This document shows, piece after piece, positions 12,173 through 24,000 of a stretch of DNA of 64,000 nucleotides. The stretch comes from Stomorhina lunata (taxonomy: Eukaryota; Arthropoda; Insecta; Diptera; Rhiniidae). The position numbers and the translations under genes were made by a program. The notes beneath the pieces are model-generated. The model had not been told where the DNA came from, made no database searches, and saw only the letters and a program-made list of their open reading frames with translations. The number at the start of each line of letters is the position of its first letter. Position 1 is the stretch's first letter. Location: positions 110,913,468-110,977,467 of the forward strand of contig OW121743.1 in assembly GCA_933228675.1 (NCBI GenBank), in the 5' to 3' direction.

Positions 12173-12347
12173 ATTAGTCCAGCTCACAATCCGTTGCAAA
12201 TTAGCTAGCATCGTAGCATTTGCAAATTGGTATAGCAATTGAAAAAAATGTCTAAACTATTCCTATACAAATTTTTAAACTTGCTATACCACTGAACAAA
12301 TGCTACGATACTAGACAATTTCCAACGGATTTTAAACTGACCTAATG
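12173..12347. mobile_element. MITE of the CACAATCCGTTGCAAAT family (copy 1)
   Basis: The left arm has CTCACAATCCGTTGCAAAT and TAGCATCGTAGCA; the right arm (12300-12347) holds their reverse complements (TGCTACGATACTAGACAATT, CCAACGGATTTTAAACTGA). About 175 bases. Confidence 0.75.
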
Positions 12348-12360
12348 AGTTATAAATAGA

Positions 12361-13795
12361 ATAGCGCAGTTCACAATCCGTTGCAAATAGTCTAGCATCG
12401 TAGCATTTTTCCATATACCGGTATTCGATAGAAATCGATCGATTTTAGATATATTTTTGAGATAATTTTCCCCATTTCCATAGAAAATTCAAACCAAATG
12501 AAAGATAAGATATTAAAGCCCAAATTTTCATTTTTTTTTTTTTTTTTGGAACATAATTATTCGGTTATTCAGGGGTATCATAGAAACCAAGTCGGTTTTT
12601 AAATTTCTCGGTTTTGAAAACCAATACTGGTATTATTTGGTGTCATGAAACCAAGTCGGTTTTCTTATTATTGGTTTGAAATCAAACAAAATGTTCGAAT
12701 CAATTGTTTATTATTTCATTTGAATTTTTTTTAAAACATCAAAAATCAAATAAAAAATAAAAATTATTAAAAAATAATTTGAAGAACAATTTTCAGTTTT
12801 TTGCGATGTTTGTGGTATAGGTATAAAAAAAACGCTGCTGTTTGGACAAATGAAGCTTGTATACCCCAAAATAATGGAATGACCGAATTGCGGACTGAAA
12901 AAAATTTAATCTACCTACACCAAGAAACAAATCACAGCCAATCAAAAGACGATTGTCACTTACAATGGATATCCGTTTAATTGATATGCATTTGCTTCGC
13001 CAGTACCTTTACACAAAGAATATTTTAGCCTTACAATTTTCCCCATTTTTTGAAATTTTTTATATTTGTCGATAAGGTTCTTTGATTCCAAAGACACAAA
13101 AAAGTACCAAAACTTGCTTTTATCTTATTACATGATAAAAAATTCTATGTAAACTTTTCACCCATCTCTTTTTATTTGAAAGTTAAAGCTAAAAAGTACC
13201 AAAAAAATGTTCCTCTTTTTCTCCCCTTTTTTCGAAAATTACTTACCACTTGTACTGTTATTTTTGTAGCTCATCTAAACTCGATTTAAATTGTAATTCT
13301 ATTGTTTTTAGTTTGGAAATCATATCGTTACAGAATTTACCCTTTTTTATCCCCCAAAAGGCCGAATTATCTAAAATCCGTTCTTAGTGGATCTTTAAAT
13401 CGAAAAAGGCACCAGCTGGCCAGTAACGCCTTTGTTTTAAATAGATATACCAATTTTGAAATGAAATCTGTTAGCTGTAAGTTGATTGGTTTATTTCCAA
13501 TACTAAACCAATAATATTTTTTCTGTGACACATAAAACCAATAGAAAATGTAGTTCGAACATTAATATTGGAATTCATGACACCAATTTAATTTTTTTGT
13601 CGTTTTCAAAACCAATACCAATGAAATTGGTTTCTATGACACCCCTGATTATCTCAAAAATATATCAGAAATCGAAAGCTTTCTGTTACATACCCGATCA
13701 TTTAAATATATATGTAGACATTTTTTCATGACTATGTCAATTAGCAAATGCTAAGATTCTAGACTATTTGTAAAGGATTGTAAACTGGGGCTAAT
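12361..13795. mobile_element. Same MITE family (copy 2), opened by nested insertions
   Basis: The left arm (12361-12410, TTCACAATCCGTTGCAAAT) and right arm (13745-13795, ATTTGTAAAGGATTGTAAAC) are inverted copies about 1.4 kb apart. The interior is a second fold-back element (arms at about 12418-12480 and 13648-13703), itself split by the hAT-like element 12570-13647. Confidence 0.7.
12570..13647. mobile_element. Non-autonomous hAT-like element with CAGGGGT termini
   Basis: Starts CAGGGGTATCATAGAAACCA and ends TGGTTTCTATGACACCCCTG, its near-perfect inverted repeat. Subterminal repeats of the type CCAATACTGGTAT also mirror. CAGGGGTG-type ends are common in hAT elements (established knowledge). 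1,078 bases with no transposase. I could not see a convincing 8-base target duplication. The interior 12995-13440 resembles the degenerate repeat at 17770-19440. Confidence 0.6.
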
Positions 13796-13839
13796 AAAAA
13801 ATGAGAGCCATCAATAATAGAGAGAATAAAAAAGTCATA

Positions 13840-14061
13840 CCGGTATGTGCTGGAAATCGAGCGTTTTCAAATCGTTCGATTTCTGATATATTTTTGAGAT
13901 AATTATCCCTAAAACAAATGAAAATTTGAGCTTTAATCCTTTTGACTTATATCTTATCTTTTATTTGGTTTGAATTTTTTTTGTGGAAATTGGGAAAATT
14001 ATCTCAAAAATATATCAGAAATCGAACGATTTCAAAACGCTCGATATCCAGCACATACCGG
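13840..14061. mobile_element. Fold-back element with ~70-base arms (CCGGTATGTGCTGG ends)
   Basis: CCGGTATGTGCTGG at 13840 mirrors CCAGCACATACCGG ending at 14061, and the arms continue through AAATCG..CGATTT and GATATATTTTTGAGATAAT with its complement. A second, interrupted copy lies within 12418-13703. Confidence 0.8.
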
Positions 14062-14062
14062 A

Positions 14063-14201
14063 ATAGCTCAATTCGAAATCCGCTGCAAATAGTCTGGCAT
14101 CAATACAGCAAATGAAAAATATTTCTTTTGAAATAACATAGAAATTGATTTACAAATGCTACGATGCTAAACTATTTGTAAAGGATTGTGAACTGAGCTA
14201 A
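14063..14201. mobile_element. MITE of the CACAATCCGTTGCAAAT family (copy 3)
   Basis: The left arm ATCCGCTGCAAATAGTCTGG mirrors the right arm CTAAACTATTTGTAAAGGAT, which continues TGTGAACTGAGCTA. 139 bases. It abuts the fold-back element ending at 14061. A lone degenerate arm also occurs at about 17611-17645. Confidence 0.75.
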
Positions 14202-14807
14202 TATTTTTATAAAAAAAAATAAATTTTCTAAATTTTGAAAATATTAAAGCAATTGAAAAATTTGTTATATTATTAAAAAAATTTATCAAAATTATAAACA
14301 TTTTTTAAAAAAGGTTTTGAACTTTATAATAGGAATAGAAAGTAAATTTATAAACAAAATCATAAAAATTTTGAAAATTTTTTAAAATGATTTTCAATAA
14401 CAAAATAAAAAAAATACATATTTTTTAAAAATAAAGTATACTTATACCTAATTTCCAATTGTTATGTTTTTTTTAATTCAATTTATTTAAATACAAAATA
14501 TTCACTTAAACATAAACATTAAATATAAATAATAGTTTTAGATTATTTTAAATATCAATAATACATAATTTAAATATTCATTAAAAAAATTGCATTTTCA
14601 TTACATTAATTCTATTTCAAATATCATTTATTTCTTAATCATTCCTTGTAAATTAAAATTAAGTCTAATTCCTTTATCAATATTTTCTTAATTTTGTTTT
14701 TTTTTTAATCAATTTTTAGTTTTTTTTTAAATTCAAAATTTTGTTTTATCAAAATTTTATATTTTCTTTTTAATTTTGAATATTTCAATTAATTTTTAAT
14801 AAAAATA
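14202..14807. other. AT-rich sequence downstream of Evi5
   Basis: No gene or structured element; A/T runs. It may contain the Evi5 3' UTR end. Confidence 0.4.
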
Positions 14808-14813
14808 TTTATT
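14808..14813 (-). promoter_or_regulatory. Candidate Evi5 poly(A) signal
   Basis: TTTATT on the plus strand reads AATAAA in the direction of Evi5 transcription, about 75 bases beyond the stop codon. The surroundings are so AT-rich that the motif also occurs by chance. Confidence 0.35.
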
Positions 14814-14887
14814 AAAATATTTTTAATAAATTTTTGTAGTTGTTGTTTTTGTGGTTGTTGTAATTGTAGTTGTTTATCCTTTAAATA

Positions 14888-15028
14888 TTATGATGACAAT
14901 TCGGTACTTTCTCTGCGCATAATCATTATATCATTGAAATCACTTTCGGCCGATTCTATGGATTGTATCGAGGAGCTTCGTAATTTCGATACGGGTAGAA
15001 ATTTGCCACGACTTTTTAATGCGGTTAA
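14888..15028 (-). CDS. Evi5: Evi5 terminal coding exon 10
   Basis: Acceptor ACTCTAG at 15029-15035, then an open frame of 46 codons to TAA (14888-14890). It starts LTALKSRGKFLPVSKLRSSS and ends MRREST ELSS; a Ser-rich tail with an SxQSIES motif is typical of insect Evi5 C-termini. Phase 0 matches exon 9. It is separated from exon 9 by a 6,521-base intron full of mobile elements. An AATAAA on the minus strand (14808-14813) about 75 bases past the stop could be its poly(A) signal. Confidence 0.85.
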   Translation of the reverse strand, partial: LTALKSRGKFLPVSKLRSSSIQSIESAESDFNDIMIMRRESTELSS

Positions 15029-18000
15029 CTAGAGTTTTTTTGATTGAATAAAAATTATTTGTTTTATTTAAAAAAAATTTATATTTTTTAAAATGTTATT
15101 TCTAAAAAACATGCTTTAGGATTTTTTTACTTTAATTTTAATAAATGTTTTGAAATGCAAGCGTTTTGAAATTTTGATAGGAATGTTTTTCTTTTAAAAA
15201 TGTGTTAATAATGAAAGTGCTTTATTTAAAGGTTTTCTTTTTTGTTAAAATTTTGTTAAATAAAATGGTGCTTATGTTATGTGTTAGTAAGTTAAATAAT
15301 TTTATTAAATATATATAGACATTAAATACACAAAGATACAATAATTATAAATATATATAATATTTTAAAATATTCCAATACAGTTAAAAATACAAATAAT
15401 AATAAAAATAAATAATAAATTAAATTTCGTGTCATTATATGCAAAACGACCCAACATAAAAAAAAAAAATAAAGTTTATTATCAGCCCAAATACGTATAT
15501 CCGCAAGGAATTCCTTTTTTACAGAAAACACTTTAAAAACAAGTAAGAAAGTGCTATAGTCGGTCAAGCCCGACCATACGATACCCCTTCACCACTCAGG
15601 TCAAAGGTGTTCTTTTTCCTGTATAAAGACAAATATTTGCTAAATTTTGCCTTCATACAAACATTTTCTCAAAACTTTCATATTTAAGCTATTTCCGAAA
15701 TTTGGACTTATATGAGAGCTAGGGTCAAATGTGGACCGATTATCTCGAAATTTGCAAAATTGATTACAATCTTCCACATCCCGCAAATTTGTTTATGCTG
15801 ATGACATGGCCTTCGCATTCCAACACAAAAACTTTGTTGAGCTAGAACAAACGTTAACATCTGACCTTACCAGAATGTGCGAGTACTTTAAAAATTGGCG
15901 TCTAGTTCCTAGCCCTGCAAAAATCGAAGTTACCTGCTTTCACCTAAATAACCAAGAAGCTAATCGAGAACTTTATGTTTATATAAATAATTCCCGTATA
16001 TCGCACAACCATACTCCAAAATACTTAGGAATCACACTAGACAGAACACTTAATTTTAAGACGAAAAGCTCACTGAAATTAAAGTCCAGAAACAATATCA
16101 TACAGAAATTAGCTGGAACTTCATGTGGGGGGCAAACCCAAACTGCTTGCGCATTTCAGCATTATCACTGGTTTATGCCGCAGCAGAGTATGCTAGCCCA
16201 GTGTGGCTAAATAGCTCCCACACGCAGAAAATCGACACCCAGTTAAATACGACGATGAGATTGATTTCCGGAACGCTTCGTCCAACCCCAACTGAGTGGC
16301 TACCAAAGCTACGGGAATACATACTACGGGAATACATAAAAATCCAAAATAATGTCATGCTCCCCCTTAGATCTGACCTTAGCAATCCACCGAGTCGACG
16401 GCTTCAATCAAGACGTGCACCTTTAGAGCTAGCCAAAAAATTATTTGAGGAAGATTTTACTGTTGATGCTGCGTGGAAATTTCATTGGGAAAACTCGGGT
16501 CGACATAGCCCTCTATTTGAAGAAAAAATTACCGAGGCAAATCTGCTGTTGCCCAGAAAAGCTTGGTGCAACCTAAATAGATTGCGGACTGGTATTGGCA
16601 GAACGCAAGATACCCTCTTCAACTGGGGGCTTGTGGACGACCCTAAATGTCCCTGTGGTGCCAATCGTCAAACGATACAACACATTCTCACTGAGTGCAA
16701 TATATATTCATACGACGGTCCTTTGAGTAATATAAAGTACTTGACTCCAGATGCAATAGCATGGTTAACCAGCCTGAATATCTAACTTAATTTATATATT
16801 TTATCAGCATATTATGTGCCTTATTTATTATCAATATTATTCTTTTTCATATTGTAATCCATACGCTAAATAAATAAATTTTAAATTTCATTAAAAAATA
16901 TTGAAATTTGTGGCCAAAATATTAATTCCGGAAAGTGGGACCTATGGGAGGTACCATAAATAATGGACCGATTTTGACGAATTTCAATAGTTATGGTCCC
17001 ACTATCAAAAAAATTATCTGTGCCATCAAATTATCTTTAGAATTGCGACCTGTACTTTGATTACATGGTTTACATGGGGGTCCAGCCGTCCAGACGGTCG
17101 GACTGACATCGCTAAATCGATTTAAAAAGTGATTCTAAGCCTATTGGTATACTAAAAGGACAAATATTTCTATGCGTTACATACATCAGCACAAACTTAT
17201 AATAATTATTCGCACTTGATCCCAACCTGTTACATTTATTCATTAATGTAATAGACAATTTATTGATATAAGCCAAAAAAATAATGTTTGTGGTGACAAC
17301 CAATTCCTCGACGAGTTTCGATGCTTAGTTAGGCCATCATCTGAGCTTTTATCTTTGATTTACAAACATAATTCGTAATGATTGTGTTTGTAAAATAGTT
17401 AATACTGCGAGGGTTTCGATCTGTCAAAAGTAGGGATAATCCCCCTGAAGATGATGGCTTTTATCAATAAATTGTCTATTAAATTAATAAATAAATGTAA
17501 TAGGTTGGGATCAAGTGCGAATATTTTTTTTTAACACTTTTAACATGAATCAGATGTTTATTTTAGCGTTAATTTAATTTGAGCGGAAATGTGGATAAAA
17601 AATTGTATGCCTATTTCACAGTCCGTTGCTAATAGGCTATTATTGTACCAAACAGATATAACATATTTTTAAAAATTTCTAGCAAAATATACACAGACCA
17701 AAAATTAAAATTTATGTAGAAAATTTTTAAGATGAACCGTTCTATATATTTAACTAGCATTTTAACCCGCTACTTCGTTAGCGGGACAATTTGAATTAAC
17801 GAAGTTACAATTATGAAGTTACAAAATGTACCAAAATTAATTTTTATCATTGTTTGCTCTCTACTTAATTAATTTACAAAAGGTACTAAATACGTGTCTC
17901 TTTAAGCGGTTCTAATTGTTTTTTAAACGTTGTTTGTTCCTTTCCCTTTTTGGTTTGAAGAACTAACTATAATTATCTCTTATTCGACCCGATTTTTTAA

Positions 18001-21000
18001 AAGTACCGAAAACGTGTACATTTTTTTACAACTATTCGAAACGCAAAGCTTTTTGTATCTTGCCCTTTTCTACACCTTAAATTAAAAAAATACCGATTTA
18101 TTAAAAACGTCAAGACTAGTTTTATATTTTTAATGCTAATCAATTCCGGTATAAATTTTATTTCAATTCATTTTTGTCTTAAAGATACATATGGGTCAAA
18201 ATAAGTACTAAAAATTTATTTTTAAACTTTTTTAACAAAATTGATAGCCAACAATTGACAAATATTGTGGGGAAGCACATTCAAATAGTTTAGCCTTAAG
18301 GGAAACCGCACAGGTGTCAATTTAAACCAATCAAATGGATGTGCCAAAAATTCAGAGTACATTTGCATTCCACAGTGCTTCTCAAACTTTAATTTATAAC
18401 AAGAAATTATTGTTTTAATATCATAATAAATATATTTTAAAAGATTGCTGATTTTTATCTTATTTTTAATATTTTCATAAATAAACACAAAATTTTTTGA
18501 TGTGTCAAATAGCAACCAGTGTTCGCACTTGCGAACACCCATTTCCGGGACTCATGAACAAGTAAGCGTCAAATAGACAACGGATTTGGATTTAGAAAAC
18601 CCAAATTACTATAAAAAAAGTATAAATTTTTAAAAACATCACGTTTGAATTTCCTTGGCCGAATATGTGTTAATTTTGTTTCTATGTTAATTGGCTCAAA
18701 TGGTATATTATAGGTCAAAAAAGTAGCAACATTTCTATAGCTGATCTTCCCCTATTTTAAATTTTATTCCCATCTCCTTTACTTTCGGATATACATATAA
18801 AGTTACCAAATTTAAGACGGCAAAACTTAAAAAAAAGTACCAAACACCTGTCCTTTTATTTTTATTACTTATCTCAACAGCATTTTTGGGTTTGCTTTTA
18901 TCCCGTTTGGTCTAGGAGGTATAATGTTACCGATTTTTCATTTTTTATCCACGTCTCTTATATTTCTTCAATGTCTAGGCTTCACTGGTTTCAAAAATAT
19001 GCAACGTTTAAAAACAAAAAATCTACCCTTGAATATTTTTCCGTTTTTACCCTTTTTACCCAATTAATCGCAAAACACGCGTTCGATATTTTTTAAATAC
19101 TTATCGATTATAGTATAAATTGTGTCGCTATATTTATTAGTTCCAAAGGGTGGAGTTAAAAACAAGTAACAAATAATAGTTTTTACCATTTTTTACCCCT
19201 GTTAGTCTTAGTATTTCAAAAAAGGATCAAACACCCTCTTCTTTTCGTAGCAGATCCAAATTGAATTTCAAGTTTATATCACTCTTAGTTTCAGAGATAT
19301 AAGGCTACTAATTTTTTCTTTTTCTACCCAGTTTTAGCCCCTAAACGGCCGAATTTTCAAAAAGTATCAAAACGTGTCCTTTAATTTTAAGTGCAGATCT
19401 CAGACTCAATTAAGATTTAAGGAAATATTTTGTTGCACAAAAACTTGGTGTAGTTTTGGGTAAGAGCGATAATTAAATTACTCTCACAATTTAGCAAAGA
19501 CTCAAACCAATTTGGGTAAGGGAAAACAATTGGGTGAGTTTTGTTTTTTATTGAATGAAGATATCATTGAGGCGCTATGTTCCACTGGGAGTGAAGGATA
19601 ACAGAAGAAGATATCATTGAAACATTTCAAAGTATGCAGAAATAAGGCTTAATTAATATCTTAAAAAAAATAAAATCTATTCTAATTTCTAATAATGAAA
19701 TACAAAAAAAAATGTTTAATGAGTTTTAAAAATATTAAAAAAAAGTATTGAAATGTTAATACATTTTTTTGTGAAATGCAATAAAATGTATTTAAGAAAA
19801 GACTAACTCAAAATCTAACCTAAATTTAAAAAAAATCGTATGACAAATTTTACAATTTGAAAATTAATCAACAACAATCATGCAAAATTAAAAAAAAAAA
19901 AAAACAAACTTCAACTTATTTTGAAATATTTGTATTCTTGAGAAAATAACACCATTTTCTAATTATATTTCAAAATTATGTAAATGATTATATTTCTCAG
20001 TTATATTTTAGAAATATTTTAATAGAATCAAGAATTTTTTAAGGTCTTATTTACTTTTTGGATAAGTTCGGACAAAAGTACGGGAACACAAATAAATATA
20101 ACTTGTTACTCAAAGAAAAAGTCTGTGCATTTATGAGTAAGAGGAAAAATTAAATTACTCTCATAATTTATTTAGTAAAGACTTAAACCATAACAGAGTA
20201 CGGAAACAGAATTGGGTTAGTTTTGGGTAACTTCGGACTATGTAGTTAGAAAATTCTGAAATACAAATGGAAAATTCTGAGTTTAATTTAAACTAAATGT
20301 TTTGACAAACAAATGGATATGTTTTTGTAAAATAAATTATTTTGAAAATCCTTAAGGTATGTTACACAATATTTGCTTAAAAGTCTGAGCTTTCGATCGA
20401 TATAGAATGCGGCGAATTGGCCCTTGAATTTGAATACAAAAGTTCAGAAATATAATCAAAATATTCTGAAATATGATAACAATTTTCTGAAACATAATTA
20501 GAAAATATGGTGAAGTTTAAACTTAAACGTTTTTCAAAATAAGCTGAATATAGAAAAAGTATAAAAAAAACAATATGAAATTAAAATAACGATTTCGAAT
20601 CAACATGGAATACGCATTCAAAAATATGAATTGATTGTTTGATATAATTAATGATTGTTGTTTTTTTGTTTTTGATTTTGAATTAAAAAAAGAAAAAATA
20701 ATGACCTGCGAATGTTTAACTTTTGTTTTGATTTATTTCGAATTCATTTGTTTAACTTATCCACTTCCAGGGTTCAGTATCGGGACTTGTTATAGGCGTA
20801 GTGGTATACTATAATTAAGAATATATATATATAGCAATATAAAATACATACATAAAAAATAGGTGTTGAAAAATAGTTTCGAATAAAATAAAATAGTTTT
20901 TAAAAAATATAAATATAAAAATTTTTAAATTTAAATAAAAATATTTGAAAACTGAAATTTCACTTGTTCAACATAATTAGGGAAACCAAAAATATGTTTG

Positions 21001-24000
21001 ATTAAGTTTTTGGTAAGGACATTTAAATTTTTAAATTCTTCTAAAAGGGAGAATCAATTTGTCTTTAACTCCATGTGATCATGCATTTGCATATTTGTGA
21101 TTTCCCCGAATTTATAACGAACTAAAGGAAATGTGTACATTTCTTATGGTGAGTTTTAAACGTAGAAGGTGAAATAATTGTATTGATTTAATTTATATGA
21201 AATGAGTTGAGCTGAGAGTGTAAGTGACATTTAAGGTGATTATTTTATGTAGATGATAAAATAGCGTAAAATATGTGTTAAAATTGACAGCAGATTTTCA
21301 AATTTTATTAGAACACAAAAAAGTAAATGTAAATGTGAATGATGAAATATGTATCAAAAAAAAACCAAAACCAATTTTTAATGTAAAGTGTAAATGAGGT
21401 CGGTTTTAAATTATTTTTATGTACACGAGGAGTTTTTGGTGAAGGTTAGGAAAATAAACTAAATCCAAACGAAAAAGTCGAATTGCCTTTTAGAAGGATC
21501 TCGGGGTAATAAATATTAAAGAGCAAACTTAAAATAACATGGGACTTACCTCGGCTTTTAAGTCGGCGATTCTGTCCTGCAGATCACGCACTTTATCTGA
21601 GTCATCAAGATTAGAACGTAGTTCACCTTCGGCAAACATTTCAGAATTCTGAAAAAAAATAAGAGATAATAAATTTTTTAACAAAAATTTTATAAAAACC
21701 GAAAATTTTATAAAAAAAAAAAAATTTCTATAAAAAAATTTTATATCTTAGATTTTCTAAAAAAAAAAATTTATATCAAAAATTTTCTAAAAAAAAATTA
21801 TATCAAAAATTTTCTAAAAAAAAAATTATATCGAAAATTTTCTATAAAAAATTTTATATCGAAAATTTTCTATAGAAAAATTTTATATCGAAAATTTTGT
21901 ATAAAAAAATTTTGATATCGAAAATTTTCTAAAAAAAAATTTTATATCAAAAATTTTCTCAAAAAAAGTTTAAATCGAAAATTTTCTAAAAAAAAAAATT
22001 ATATCGAAAATTTTCGAAAAAAAAAATATATCGAAAATTTTCTATAAAAAAATTTTATATCGAAAATTTTCTATAAAAAAATTGTATATAGAAAATTTTC
22101 TTGAAAAAAAATTTATATAGAAAATTTTCTGTAAAAAGAATTTATATTGAAAATTTTCTATAAAAAAAATTTTATATCGAAAATTTTCTCTCTTTTTAAC
22201 GAAAATTTTTTTATATCGAAAATTTTCTTAAAAAAAAAAATATATCGAAAATTTTCTATAAAAAAAATTTTATACTGAAAATTTTCTATAAAAATTTTAT
22301 ATCGAAAATTTTCTAAAAAAAAATTTTATATCAAAAATTTTCTATATAAAAATTTTATATCGAAAATTTTCTATAAAAAAAATTAAATACGAAATTTTCT
22401 ATCGAAAATTTTCTAAAAAAAAAAAAAAAATTGTATCGTAAATTTTTTAAAAAAAATTTATATCGAAAATTTTCTATAAATCAAAATTTTAATAGAAAAT
22501 TTTCGAAATCAAAGTTTTTATAGAAAATTTTTAAAATCAAAATTTTTGTAGAAAATTTTCGAAATCAAAAATTTTATAGGAAATTTTAGTTGTTTCGATA
22601 TCATAATTTCTATAGAAAATGTTTGGATATCAAAAATTTTTTTTATTTATTAATTTTTGAATTCAAAATTTATTAAAATTTAAAATTTTGAATATACAAA
22701 GTTATTACAAACTTTTATGGAAAATATTTCGATATATAAATATTTATACAAAACTTTTCAATGTAGAAATTTTTATAAAAAACTTTCAGGTATCAACATT
22801 TTTACAAAATATCTATAAAAAATTCTTTGATATCAAATTTTTTATAAAATTTCTTGCGAAAATTTTTCGATATCAACATTTTTAAAGAAATATTTTCGAT
22901 ATTAAAATTTTGAATATGAAATATTTCAAATTTTTTTATAGAAATTTTGATACAGCCCAAATCGTAAAATTTTGTATAAATATTTATAAATCGAAATTTT
23001 AGTACATAAATTTTGATATCGAAAACATTTCTTTAAAAATGTTGATATCGAAAAATTTTCTATAGAAATTATGATATCGAAAAATTGGTATTAAGATGTT
23101 GATATCGAAAATTTTCCATGAAATTTTGTCCATTCAAAATTTTCTGTAAAAATAATTTATCGAAAATTTATACTAACCTTAGTTTCTAATCTGGAAATTT
23201 CCTGTTTTAGTTCAGCCACTGTTTGAGACTGTTCGGTAAATTTAATTTTCACATTCATTAGCTCATCTTTCATGCGAGATTCTAAATCAGAGTATCTAAA
23301 ATAAATAAACAAATATTTTAATATTTTTACTCCAAAACATCCCAAGACAATACGAACCTGTGTTGCTGTTCTCTGGCCTTATTAGACATTTCTTTTTCGC
23401 GCGTCAAAGCACAATCCAATTCTTCCTTAATCTTTTTATTTTCCTCATCTTGACGCCTCAACTGATTGGTGGACACTTGCACCTGAGTCTCCAACTCCAT
23501 GACCTTTAAACGCAACTCCTTTAACTCTGTCAAAGTTTCCATTTCTCTTATGCGTGTGGTCATTAAATCCTCCTCAAGTTTTTGGGTGTGTTCATTCGAT
23601 TTGGAAGAATCGAATAGATTTGTGAGTAGTTTTTTGGGTGTCGAATCGACAGGATGAGAATTGTGATCATTGCGTTGTTCCTGTAATTGTCTTTGCCACT
23701 GAGTGCTTAGCTCCTGTACACGTTGTTTGAGATCTTTCAAAGAGAGACTGGCCTCAGCTTCTCTTAGCTTACTGGCTATGAGTTCGTCCTGTAAATGGGC
23801 GACTGAATTATCTGGCGTTGTTTCACGTAAAGTCTTTTTATCCTCCTCCAGTTCTTCGATTTTGGTTTTTAAATTGCGTATTTGATCCTCGCTCTCAGCC
23901 AAACTTTGACGTACTTTAACCAATTCCTCCAAGAGACAAGAGACCATTTCATCACGCTGCTTGAGAGCCTCCTCCTTCATGCACAACTCATCGAGTGATG

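Noticed and set aside
23703..23885. 60-codon plus-strand frame
   Set aside because: Antisense shadow of Evi5 exon 7.
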